From: an uncultured Lachnospiraceae bacterium | GTDB taxonomy: Bacteria; Bacillota; Clostridia; Lachnospirales; Lachnospiraceae | Assembly (NCBI GenBank): GCA_900549665.1 | Contig: URPH01000029.1 | Span: 1 to 30,903 of the forward strand | Direction of reading: 5' to 3' | Length of the DNA: 30,903 nucleotides | Shown: piece by piece, positions 24,360 through 30,903 of the stretch | Position numbering within the stretch: the stretch's first letter is position 1 | Layout: each line of letters begins with the position of its first letter | The notes under the pieces: generated by a model | The model's input: the letters and a program-made list of their open reading frames with translations, nothing else | What the model was told of the DNA's origin: nothing | The model's database searches: none | Position numbers and translations under genes: made by a program

Positions 24360-24941
24360 TTACCGTATAAAATTGGTCATGACCTTATCTACCGGCTCAG
24401 GCTGCTTTACGCCTGCCTTTTTGCCTGCCTCGATGCTCTTTAACAGCCATGCCATATTGCGGCCCAGAGTCTCCATGATCTGGACGCCCTCTTTATCCTG
24501 CAATACCTCTTCGGGCGCAGATCCATGCACCATGTTCCAGTAGCAGGATGAGACAACCGGCATCTGATTGATCATAAAATATTTGTTTAACACATCCAGT
24601 GTCGTGCTTGTACCGGCACGTCTTGCGGAAGCAATCGCTGCTGCCGGCTTAAATGCCAGGTCATTCTTGGCAACACCGAATAACCGGTCCAAAAAGGCGA
24701 TCACCTCTCCCGACGGAGAAGCATAATATACGGGACTTCCCACGATCAGTCCGTCTGCCTGCTTAACAGCCTCTGCTGCCTTAGCCACAAGCTGATCCAT
24801 CCCGCCGTTTACCGCGGCAACACCGATATGCAGAAACTCTGTCTCGATGCCTTCCTGTTGTAAAATTTCACTGATTTTTGTCAGTGCCATATTGGTACAG
24901 CCTTTTTCTCTCCGGCTTCCATTGATCAATAATACTTTCAT
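24360..24941 (-). CDS. NADPH-dependent FMN reductase / flavodoxin-fold oxidoreductase
   Basis: A 193-residue flavodoxin-fold protein. LINGSRREKGCTNMALTKI (about 4-22) is the FMN phosphate-binding loop, and VGSPVYYASPSGEVIAFLDRLF (about 67-88) is the isoalloxazine-contact loop typical of the iron-sulfur flavoprotein/NADPH-FMN reductase family. No cluster-binding cysteine motif is present, so it is a plain flavin reductase. It likely supplies reduced flavin or electrons to a nearby acceptor. The ATG at 24941 follows GAGGGAAGAG. It begins 20 bp after the PAP2-family gene and precedes the DUF362 gene; these probably share a transcript. Confidence 0.9.
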   Translation of the reverse strand: MKVLLINGSRREKGCTNMALTKISEILQQEGIETEFLHIGVAAVNGGMDQLVAKAAEAVKQADGLIVGSPVYYASPSGEVIAFLDRLFGVAKNDLAFKPAAAIASARRAGTSTTLDVLNKYFMINQMPVVSSCYWNMVHGSAPEEVLQDKEGVQIMETLGRNMAWLLKSIEAGKKAGVKQPEPVDKVMTNFIR

Positions 24942-24961
24942 ATTTTCACTCTTCCCTCCTG

Positions 24962-25612
24962 TTATGCCTTTACTGTATCTGCCTCTGTTCCGACAGCTTT
25001 CTCCTTTTTATAATACAACTGATAACCGATCCATGCCAGTATAATTGCGGCAAAAACATCCAGAACCGAGTGCTGTTTGGTAAAAACAGTTGATAAAATG
25101 ATCAGTCCGGATATGATGCAGCAGACGGCCTTCTGCCATTTTTTCGGCAGTACCTTTTCACTTCGCAAGGCTGCGATCATCACAACGATCGAATTGTAGA
25201 CGTGAATACTTGGCACGACATTGGTCGATGTATCATTTTGGTAGATCATCTGCACCAGGCGGACAAAAATATTGTCTCTTTCAAAATATGCCGGCCGTAT
25301 GTCCAGACCATTGGGATATAGGAAAGAAATAATGATAAAAAGCGTCATCCCCATGTACAGATATTTGATCATACGGAGAAATTCCTCTTTATCTTTAAAA
25401 AAGAAGATCAAGAACATCCCGGCAATATACGGGAACCAGAACAGATATGGAATAATAAACACTTCCAGGAACGGAATCTTATGATCCAGTGCAATGGATA
25501 CGATCGTCACCGGAACATCTCTTTTTTCAACCAGCATAAAACAAAGCAGATACAACGGACAATACAGAATAGTCCACCAGTATTTCATCTTTGCCTTCCA
25601 ATTGTCTTTCAT
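24962..25612 (-). CDS. PAP2-family integral membrane phosphatase-like protein
   Basis: A 216-residue membrane protein with about six hydrophobic segments (first around WWTILYCPLYLLCFML). The two core motifs of PAP2/inositolphosphotransferase-like enzymes are visible: VPSIHVYNS (catalytic His in the PSxH form) and KQHSVLDVFAAI (HxxxD), separated by a membrane helix. An extracellular loop contains NDTSTNV just before PSIH. The family acts on lipid phosphates or transfers phospho-head groups; the substrate is unknown. The ATG at 25612, with GGGAG 8 nt upstream, is chosen over the TTG at 25627. It lies between a glycosyltransferase and a flavin reductase, with a hairpin in the leader (25637-25665). 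Confidence 0.85.
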   Translation of the reverse strand: MKDNWKAKMKYWWTILYCPLYLLCFMLVEKRDVPVTIVSIALDHKIPFLEVFIIPYLFWFPYIAGMFLIFFFKDKEEFLRMIKYLYMGMTLFIIISFLYPNGLDIRPAYFERDNIFVRLVQMIYQNDTSTNVVPSIHVYNSIVVMIAALRSEKVLPKKWQKAVCCIISGLIILSTVFTKQHSVLDVFAAIILAWIGYQLYYKKEKAVGTEADTVKA

Positions 25613-25636
25613 GAAATCATCTCCCAAAATGTCTTT

Positions 25637-25665
25637 AACGCCACAGATGTCAGTCCTGTGGCGTT
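25637..25665 (-). terminator. 10-bp hairpin between glycosyltransferase and PAP2 genes
   Basis: AACGCCACAG (25637-25646) / CTGTGGCGTT (25656-25665), a perfect stem with a 9-nt loop. On the minus strand it is followed by AAAGACATTTT and then the PAP2 ribosome binding site, so there is no T-tract: it is more likely an attenuating or processing hairpin than a full terminator. Confidence 0.5.
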
Positions 25666-25677
25666 GTAAAAATGCGC

Positions 25678-26700
25678 TTAATTAAAATGATAAATCTTTT
25701 GCGCCAGTTCATATCCTTTTTCGATAATCTTGTGACGCGCTTTTCCATCCTTTTCAATAATCTTGGTCAGAATCTGTCTGTGTATGATCTCATACATCTC
25801 TTCGCCGCTTGCGTGAAGTTCCCGCCAAAGATCTTCTTTTTTGGCAATACTTTCCGGGCTTCCTTCCCTGACTAACAAAGCTGAGCTGACGGACAGGATC
25901 ATCGCCAGATACTGTGCCATATAATCCTGTAATTTTTCATTTTGAAGCTTGGACAGATCATGCATCTGTATCATCAGCTTATTGACGTAAAGCTGCTGGT
26001 CAATACGTCCGATCATGACCTTTTCATTGACCGACTGGTCTGCTCTGCCGATCTTGTAATCATAAAGATCCAGGTCCATATAAAGCATTGTGTGCACATA
26101 AGGCAGCGGATAATATACAAAAATATTGTCCACATAAAATGTATGCTTGGGAAGTGTCAGTCCACATTTCCTCAGCAAATCAGTCCGGTATATGACCGCA
26201 TGCATGAGCAGATTGTGACCTACCCTGAAATGACCGACATCATCCCAGGTAAAAACGATATTCTGAGGAAGTGCGCTTTTATAATCAATAACAATCTTGC
26301 GGTGCTCGCCTTCCTTGTCATATATGTAATTGGCAATAAACATATCGATCTGCTTATCGGCATCCGCATGCTTTTTCAATGCTTTTATCGCCTCTGCAAA
26401 TGCATCCCGGTCCAGATAATCATCGCTGTCCAACACCTTGTAATACAAGCCGTGTGCATGCGAAAGTCCGCACATGACCGCATCGCCGTGTCCGCCGTTT
26501 TCTTTGTATATGTAGTCTACAATATCCGGGTATTTTTCTTTTAAAGCTTTTCCTATCTCACCGGTCCGGTCTGTCGAACCATCATCGATGATCAAAACCT
26601 CCACATCCTCAGAGCCGGAGACCGCTGACATAACCGCCGTTTCCATATAATCCTGTGAGTTGTAGCACGGAATTGCTATGGTGATCAATTTCTTTTCCAC
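25678..26700 (-). CDS. Family 2 glycosyltransferase
   Basis: A 340-residue GT-A fold transferase that moves a sugar from a nucleotide sugar to an unknown acceptor. The N-terminus has KLITIAIPCYNSQDYMETAVMSA, VLIIDDGSTDRTGEI (nucleotide-binding aspartates) and KVLDSDDYLD (DxD-like metal site); the middle stretch KHTFYVDNIFVYYPLPYV is probably acceptor-side. There is no membrane helix, so it is cytoplasmic or peripheral. The start is uncertain: a GTG at 26700 puts the fold at the N-terminus and has a weak purine-rich site upstream; the frame extends to a TTG at 26760 without a ribosome binding site. It is preceded by a promoter (26866-26894) and a structured leader. A role in lipid or cell-envelope glycosylation fits the PAP2 gene downstream. 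Confidence 0.85.
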   Translation of the reverse strand: MEKKLITIAIPCYNSQDYMETAVMSAVSGSEDVEVLIIDDGSTDRTGEIGKALKEKYPDIVDYIYKENGGHGDAVMCGLSHAHGLYYKVLDSDDYLDRDAFAEAIKALKKHADADKQIDMFIANYIYDKEGEHRKIVIDYKSALPQNIVFTWDDVGHFRVGHNLLMHAVIYRTDLLRKCGLTLPKHTFYVDNIFVYYPLPYVHTMLYMDLDLYDYKIGRADQSVNEKVMIGRIDQQLYVNKLMIQMHDLSKLQNEKLQDYMAQYLAMILSVSSALLVREGSPESIAKKEDLWRELHASGEEMYEIIHRQILTKIIEKDGKARHKIIEKGYELAQKIYHFN

Positions 26701-26786
26701 TGATAACTCTATCCCTTTCACTGCATATATTGCGCCGGCAGCTGTCCGGATGCTGTACAAAGATTAAAAATCCGCTGCCTTCTCAT

Positions 26787-26853
26787 GTTTGGCGGGTCCC
26801 AAGTTCAAAAGTCTTATCGTGCAAGCACGAACGTCTTTTTGACCTTTTGACCC
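26787..26853 (-). repeat. Structured leader / repeat-like hairpin before the glycosyltransferase
   Basis: On the minus strand a long imperfect hairpin: GGGTC near the 5' side pairs with GACCC, TCAAAAGGTC pairs with GACTTTTGA (one bulge), and an inner TCGTGC-TT-GCACGA hairpin caps it. Almost all of it lies downstream of the promoter at 26866-26894, so it should be transcribed as 5' UTR. No T-tract follows. Confidence 0.55.
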
Positions 26854-26865
26854 TGATATCAATTT

Positions 26866-26894
26866 ATGTTAGCATAAAACGTGTTTTTGCTCAA
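26866..26894 (-). promoter_or_regulatory. Promoter of the glycosyltransferase gene
   Basis: On the minus strand TTGAGC (26889-26894), 17-bp spacer ending in TGC, TAACAT (26866-26871). It gives a predicted 5' UTR of about 160 nt that contains the structured element at 26787-26853. Confidence 0.6.
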
Positions 26895-26984
26895 TTTATA
26901 ATTTATTACATTATTATTAATTTTTTTATAATTTTCCATCCCTATCCTCTTATACGGAATTCAGACTTTATCTGCTCTTTTGTA

Positions 26985-28115
26985 TCACTTATAAATTAGA
27001 CAGTAAAATCCCGATAATATTAGCAGAAATACGATATTTGCAATCGTAAACCACAACATATATCTGCCTTTTTTATCCGGATACTGATTAACCAAAAACT
27101 TGTAAGAGATCAAGCTTGCCATAGATGCAATCAAAGTACCAAGGCCTCCCAGATTGACCCCAAGTAAAAGAGACTTATAATCTGTCGTAAAGCCTGACAA
27201 AAGCAGAGCTGCGGGAACATTGCTGATACATTGACTTGTCAGGATGCCGACAAATACTTCCCTTCCGGCTACAAGATGCTGCAAAAATTCTTTTATAATA
27301 TCAACATTCCCCATATTTCCCGTGAAAATAAAAAATCCAATAAATGTAAACAGTAATGCATAATCAATATCAAGCAACACTCTCTTTTCCAAAACGAATA
27401 AAAGAATCAGGACACTGATTACCAGAAAACAACACGGTACAACATGTACAACCACCAATAAAGAAAAAATAAAAAGCGCCAGATAAACCGTTATACGCAA
27501 GATTCGCTTTTTATCATATTTCCGTACCCCTTTAGAATGTTCTCCTGCCCGGATCTTTTGTTCTTTTCCTCTTATAAGTGCCAGAGCAGCCAGAAGTAAT
27601 ACCGCTGACACAGCCGAAAACGGGAGCATATACAATAAAAACTCTCGGATAGATAAGCCGGATAACCCGTATAAATATAGATTTTGCGGGTTTCCAATCG
27701 GAGTCAGCATACTTCCCAGATTGGCTGCAATTGTCTGAAGCACAATGACCGGTATCATCAACTCTTCCTTCCGGCAATTGGTCAACATCATGACTGTAAA
27801 TGGCACAAATGTGATCAAAGCAACATCATTGGTAATAAACATCGCCGTAAAAAAGCATAAAAAGACCAAAACTGCCACAAGTTCACCAACTTTTCTGGTT
27901 TTCTCAAGCAGCTTCCAGCCAATCGCTTCAAAGACTTCGTTGCACTTCAGCCCCTGCATGATCGCCATAAGACTCCACAAAATTCCAAGTGATCGAAAAT
28001 CAATATAATCAAAATAAAAGGCACCTGGCCTTACCCAGAATGCGGATAAGGCTGCAAGTGCCCATGCTACAGTTAAAACTGTTTCTTTTTTTATAAAAGT
28101 CAATATCTTTTTCAT
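26985..28115 (-). CDS. ArsB/NhaD-superfamily anion or citrate-type permease
   Basis: A 376-residue membrane protein with about ten helices in two similar halves. The first half has FITNDVALITFVPF and LGSMLTPIGNPQN; the second has a matching QCISNVPAALLLSGF and LGVNLGGLGTLIASMASLIS. These paired TND and SN(V)P re-entrant loops mark the citrate/ArsB/NhaD ion-transporter superfamily (CitMHS-like, PF03600 type). The substrate cannot be fixed: dicarboxylates, arsenite or sodium/proton exchange are all possible, and no ars genes are nearby. The ATG at 28115, with AGGTGG 5 nt upstream, is preferred; the GTG at 28124 lies inside that site. It is 68 bp after the DUF4214 gene with no terminator between. 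Confidence 0.85.
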   Translation of the reverse strand: MKKILTFIKKETVLTVAWALAALSAFWVRPGAFYFDYIDFRSLGILWSLMAIMQGLKCNEVFEAIGWKLLEKTRKVGELVAVLVFLCFFTAMFITNDVALITFVPFTVMMLTNCRKEELMIPVIVLQTIAANLGSMLTPIGNPQNLYLYGLSGLSIREFLLYMLPFSAVSAVLLLAALALIRGKEQKIRAGEHSKGVRKYDKKRILRITVYLALFIFSLLVVVHVVPCCFLVISVLILLFVLEKRVLLDIDYALLFTFIGFFIFTGNMGNVDIIKEFLQHLVAGREVFVGILTSQCISNVPAALLLSGFTTDYKSLLLGVNLGGLGTLIASMASLISYKFLVNQYPDKKGRYMLWFTIANIVFLLILSGFYCLIYK

Positions 28116-28183
28116 ATGGTCCACCTACACCATATTAATCAATAATAAAATATCGTGCAAGTGTTATTTATGCACAGGATGCT

Positions 28184-30571
28184 TTAAAGTCCAAAATCTG
28201 CCACAATTTGTGAAAATTCTTTTGAACCGGAAAAGCCCTTAATTATATCATCCCTTGTCTTTCCATCCTTCAAGCATGACAACCAGAATGCTTTTCCCTC
28301 CGGGTCAGATCCTCTTCCCAAAAATGTTTCGTATAAAACTTCAACATACTCTTCATCAGATAATTTTCTGTTTTTAAACTCCTGAGATTGGAAAAAGCTT
28401 TCAGCTACAGCTGCCGGTGTCATCTTTTTCTTATTTATGCTATTACACCAGTCCTCAACTCCTGTTGTTTCGCCCTTTCTTCCTAAAGCCTTCGTATAAT
28501 TGCGGAGCACAAAGCTGCGGACACCGGAATTGCAGATACTGCTGCCGTCCTCTTCCATGGTTCCTCTCGGAATATTGTATTCATCACACATGCCGGAAAA
28601 TTCTGTAGAATTTACAAATCCGGCAAGGACACTTTCTCTGCTCCTTCCATTCTTTAATGCCTTTACCCACGCATCTTTTCCTTCGGGATCTGCCTTTCTT
28701 CCCAGAATTGTCTCATATAAATCGTCTACGAACTGCTCATTGGAACGATTTTTCTGTTTATATTCGGTACTAAAGAAAAATCCATATGCAATATCTGCGG
28801 CATTCTGCTTATTGCCGGCTAATTCCTTGCACCAGTAGGCAAGACCGTCTGTATCCGAACCTCTCCCAAGTGCAACTGTGTACATATGCTCTACAAAGCT
28901 TTTTACCTGTGCATCAGTGTTCTCCGCAGCCTGCTTTTTAACAATCGTATAGGTTGAAAACTGATTGGTCGGGAATGTCAGTGTGCCGGTCTTTGTGTCA
29001 TAAACCGCATTTAACTCCGTGAGTGTGCCATTGTGATCCCTGACTACTCCAAAGGATTCTCCTTCTTTGAGCATCGATCCGTCAATGGAAAGGCTGACAT
29101 TGATATCCTGTGCAAAGCTTGTAATGGCATTGGTCCAGCTGCTTCCGTTTCCTTTGCTGACAACCTGATCCAATGTCAGATCAAGAGCCGCAACCTTTTT
29201 GGCATCACCGGAAATTATACTCGTTACATCCTTGCTGTAGGATTTATTATCCGCAACTGTCAGGCTCAGATTGCCGCTTGACGCTGCATGATTGCCATTT
29301 GCAATACCGGCATTCTTTACCAGACTGCTTCCTGCGGTATTGATCATATCTTCTGATTTTTCAAATACACCTTTAAAATGAAGGTTCGTCTGGATATTTT
29401 CAATCTTGAACGTACTCACACTGCTGTCTATGGGAATCGCCGTACATCCGTTCAGATCAACACTCTTTAACTGATAGCCATAGTCCGGGATCAGCTTTAA
29501 TACTACATCATCACCCTTTTTAAGAGAAACCCAGCCATCCTCGCCGGTTATCTTTACTACATTTTCAACATTTCCCATGGAAGCGTTGTAAATTTCCTGA
29601 CCGCCTCTCTGAATGGAAACAACTTCTACCTTTCCGTTTGCAACATAGGCATCATCATTTCCGTAAAGCTGTTGTGAACGCTCTGCAGAATCGGTCCAGA
29701 CTACAGTAACATCAGACGAGGTTCCGCCGGAAACAAGCCGGATCACATTGGTCGTGTTGTCAAATTTGATAACATCCCGTAAAAATTCAGCCGTATAATG
29801 TACTCCGTCTCCACTATCCTTAAGATCAAGCTCTGTTCCATTAAAATATGCCTTGGATATACTGCAGCCATAAGCAACCTCTATCTCTAATGTGCAATAA
29901 CCACTCGAATAATCATATACGATCATTTCATCATTCGTCATGGATATTCCATCAATCTTCAATGAAGATAAGCCATCTACAACCATGGCTGCATTTCCCT
30001 GACTGTCTACCTGGTCTAACTTTACAGGAAGATAACTATATGTAGGGCCGGGGGAAGGAATAGTCATCGCACTAACTTCAATACAGAGATTATCTGTAAA
30101 ATCACTTACATACACCTTACAACCGTTGTATTCTAAGTCATTGGCATTTATCCCAGGGACTGTAGTTGTAGCACCATCCTTTATACATGTTGCAGAAGCA
30201 TCCGCCATATATACAAATTCATTATCATATTTCACAATGAACTCAACATAAACAGCATCTGCAGGAAACTCAATATTTTTTTTGTATTCCGAACCATAGC
30301 CACTGTCAAAGTTAAGAATTCCACTAGCACATTCGTAACCATCAGAACCATAAAAAGTGTACTGCATTGTTACATGATCAAAATATGCGGATGAATACTG
30401 CGAATACTTCCAGCTCAGTTCAACTGTCTTTGTCGCGTCGCTTTCTCCTTCACCGGATGGAATCTCTGTTGCTTTTACCGATACCGGCATCGCTGTCACT
30501 GCTGTTGCTGCCACCATGACAAAACATAACAGCAAGGCAATGATCTTTTTAAATTTTCTTTCTTTTTTCAT
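28184..30571 (-). CDS. Secreted DUF4214-repeat cell-surface protein
   Basis: A 795-residue exported protein. The signal peptide (KKIIALLLCFVMVAATAVTAMPVSVKA) is cleaved around residue 35. The middle (about 40-550) is beta-rich, with a stretch similar to Listeria-Bacteroides-type bacterial repeats (GYQLKSVDLNG...FKGVFEK). The C-terminal 240 residues are four DUF4214 units starting near 556, 612, 683 and 739, each with a Y-x(2-5)-LGR-xxDxxG-x3-W core; units 2 and 4 are most alike (ABAB layout). No LPxTG or transmembrane anchor is seen, so it is secreted or held non-covalently. The ATG at 30571 has AAGGAGG upstream. The open frame continues upstream to 30823 only because it runs through a tRNA. 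Promoter at 30624-30652. Confidence 0.9.
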   Translation of the reverse strand: MKKERKFKKIIALLLCFVMVAATAVTAMPVSVKATEIPSGEGESDATKTVELSWKYSQYSSAYFDHVTMQYTFYGSDGYECASGILNFDSGYGSEYKKNIEFPADAVYVEFIVKYDNEFVYMADASATCIKDGATTTVPGINANDLEYNGCKVYVSDFTDNLCIEVSAMTIPSPGPTYSYLPVKLDQVDSQGNAAMVVDGLSSLKIDGISMTNDEMIVYDYSSGYCTLEIEVAYGCSISKAYFNGTELDLKDSGDGVHYTAEFLRDVIKFDNTTNVIRLVSGGTSSDVTVVWTDSAERSQQLYGNDDAYVANGKVEVVSIQRGGQEIYNASMGNVENVVKITGEDGWVSLKKGDDVVLKLIPDYGYQLKSVDLNGCTAIPIDSSVSTFKIENIQTNLHFKGVFEKSEDMINTAGSSLVKNAGIANGNHAASSGNLSLTVADNKSYSKDVTSIISGDAKKVAALDLTLDQVVSKGNGSSWTNAITSFAQDINVSLSIDGSMLKEGESFGVVRDHNGTLTELNAVYDTKTGTLTFPTNQFSTYTIVKKQAAENTDAQVKSFVEHMYTVALGRGSDTDGLAYWCKELAGNKQNAADIAYGFFFSTEYKQKNRSNEQFVDDLYETILGRKADPEGKDAWVKALKNGRSRESVLAGFVNSTEFSGMCDEYNIPRGTMEEDGSSICNSGVRSFVLRNYTKALGRKGETTGVEDWCNSINKKKMTPAAVAESFFQSQEFKNRKLSDEEYVEVLYETFLGRGSDPEGKAFWLSCLKDGKTRDDIIKGFSGSKEFSQIVADFGL

Positions 30572-30623
30572 TGCTTTCCTCCTTTTTACATACGTGAATT
30601 TCCTTTTACCTGATATCTCTTTA

Positions 30624-30652
30624 ATTATACCATTCTTTATTTTATGTTTTAA
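30624..30652 (-). promoter_or_regulatory. Extended -10 promoter of the DUF4214 gene
   Basis: On the minus strand TTAAAA (30647-30652), 17-bp spacer ending TGG, TATAAT (30624-30629). The 5' UTR would be about 45 nt. A palindrome (30659-30689) lies directly upstream. Confidence 0.78.
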
Positions 30653-30658
30653 GCACTT

Positions 30659-30689
30659 TTTTTCAACCGGCTGTCCGGTTTTTGAAAAA
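30659..30689. repeat. Palindrome upstream of the DUF4214 promoter
   Basis: AACCGG / CCGGTT with a 4-nt loop (30665-30680), flanked by T- and A-tracts that extend the pairing except for a 3-nt bulge. It lies between the tRNA terminator and the -35 box, so it is either a second terminator for the tRNA operon or an operator. Confidence 0.5.
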
Positions 30690-30692
30690 TTA

Positions 30693-30742
30693 CAAATAAA
30701 AATGCCCCGAACCCTTCTATAAAGAGTCCGAAGCACTTTTTT
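30693..30742 (-). terminator. Rho-independent terminator of the tRNA operon
   Basis: A 15-bp stem with several G-U pairs (arms 30722-30736 and 30702-30716, 5-nt loop), followed on the minus strand by TTTTTATTT. It begins 10 bp after the 3' end of tRNA-Leu. A-tracts on the other side could make it bidirectional. Confidence 0.85.
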
Positions 30743-30745
30743 AGA

Positions 30746-30829
30746 TGCTGGTGACCGGAATCGAACCGGTACGATGTCGCCACCACAGGATTTTAAGTCC
30801 TGCGCGTCTGCCAGTTCCGCCACACCAGC
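30746..30829 (-). tRNA. tRNA-Leu (anticodon UAA)
   Basis: 84 nt with acceptor stem GCTGGTG / CACCAGC, D-arm, anticodon loop ACTTAAAAT giving UAA, a long variable arm (class II, as in Leu), a normal T-arm GGTTCGATTCC and discriminator A. CCA is not encoded. A short inverted repeat AACAACT/AGTTGTT (30832-30849) separates it from the next tRNA and is probably a processing spacer. Confidence 0.96.
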
Positions 30830-30851
30830 CCAACAACTATACAGTTGTTAA

Positions 30852-30903
30852 TGGGACCTACAGGGCTCGAACCTGTGACCCTCTGCTTGTAAGGCAGATG
30901 CTC
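30852..30903 (-). tRNA. tRNA-Val (anticodon UAC), 5' end cut by window
   Basis: The 3' two-thirds of a tRNA: anticodon stem TCTGC / GCAGA with loop CTTACAA (anticodon UAC), T-arm with GGTTCGAGCCC, acceptor 3' strand AGGTCCC and discriminator A. The 5' acceptor strand and D-arm lie beyond the right end. It is cotranscribed ahead of tRNA-Leu. Confidence 0.92.

Noticed and set aside
26985..28115. Arsenite efflux pump ArsB
   Set aside because: Only superfamily-level motifs match, and no arsR, arsC or arsA is nearby; the substrate is left open.
30572..30823. N-terminal extension of the DUF4214 protein beginning MAELADAQDLKSC
   Set aside because: This is translated tRNA-Leu followed by terminator and promoter sequence; the GTG lies inside the tRNA. 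The true start is the ATG at 30571 with AAGGAGG and a signal peptide.

Overview
The window looks like a chromosomal segment of a Gram-positive anaerobe of the Clostridia, most likely a Lachnospiraceae-type gut bacterium. The signs are AGGAGG-type ribosome binding sites, lipobox-bearing solute-binding proteins, a YesM/YesN-type two-component system, a DUF4214 surface protein and tRNAs without an encoded CCA. Nearly all genes lie on the minus strand; the one clear plus-strand gene is the arabinose-type regulator at 13498-14580. The genus is inference; no 16S gene is present.

Layout, left to right. 1-640: a small AT-rich gene of uncertain function (weakly immunity-protein-like). 640-3396: a heavy-metal efflux operon read leftward (HMA metal chaperone, PIB-type ATPase, CadC/ArsR regulator), with a strong promoter, a textbook ArsR/SmtB operator and a terminator. 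3433-4037: a hairpin-rich element and a NUDIX hydrolase. 4272-13093: an L-arabinose import and catabolism block read leftward: binding lipoprotein, ATPase, two permeases (YtfQRT/YjfF type), then araA, araB and araD. A hairpin separates the binding protein from the ATPase, and a second hairpin plus 21-bp-phased repeats lie before araA. 13498-14580: divergent AraR-like repressor. 14577-20664: a sugar-sensing operon read leftward: LacI-type sensor fused to a GGDEF domain, YesM histidine kinase, a second sugar-binding lipoprotein and a YesN/AraC response regulator. 21018-23002: thrH and a CbxX/SpoVK-like AAA ATPase. 23142-26700: DUF362 ferredoxin-like protein, flavin reductase, PAP2-family membrane protein and a family 2 glycosyltransferase. 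26985-30571: an ArsB/NhaD-like permease and a secreted DUF4214 protein. 30690-30903: tRNA-Leu(UAA) and a partial tRNA-Val(UAC) with their terminator.

How it fits together: the arabinose block imports a pentose and converts it to xylulose 5-phosphate. It sits beside three different sugar sensors: AraR, the binding-protein/kinase/regulator system, and a cytoplasmic LacI-like domain joined to an apparently active diguanylate cyclase. The main unusual signal is that combination, together with 21-bp (two helical turns) direct repeats in three of the regulatory gaps: before the sensor operon, before araR and before araA. These are good candidates for binding sites of the AraC-type response regulator. 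No CRISPR array, insertion sequence or prophage was seen.
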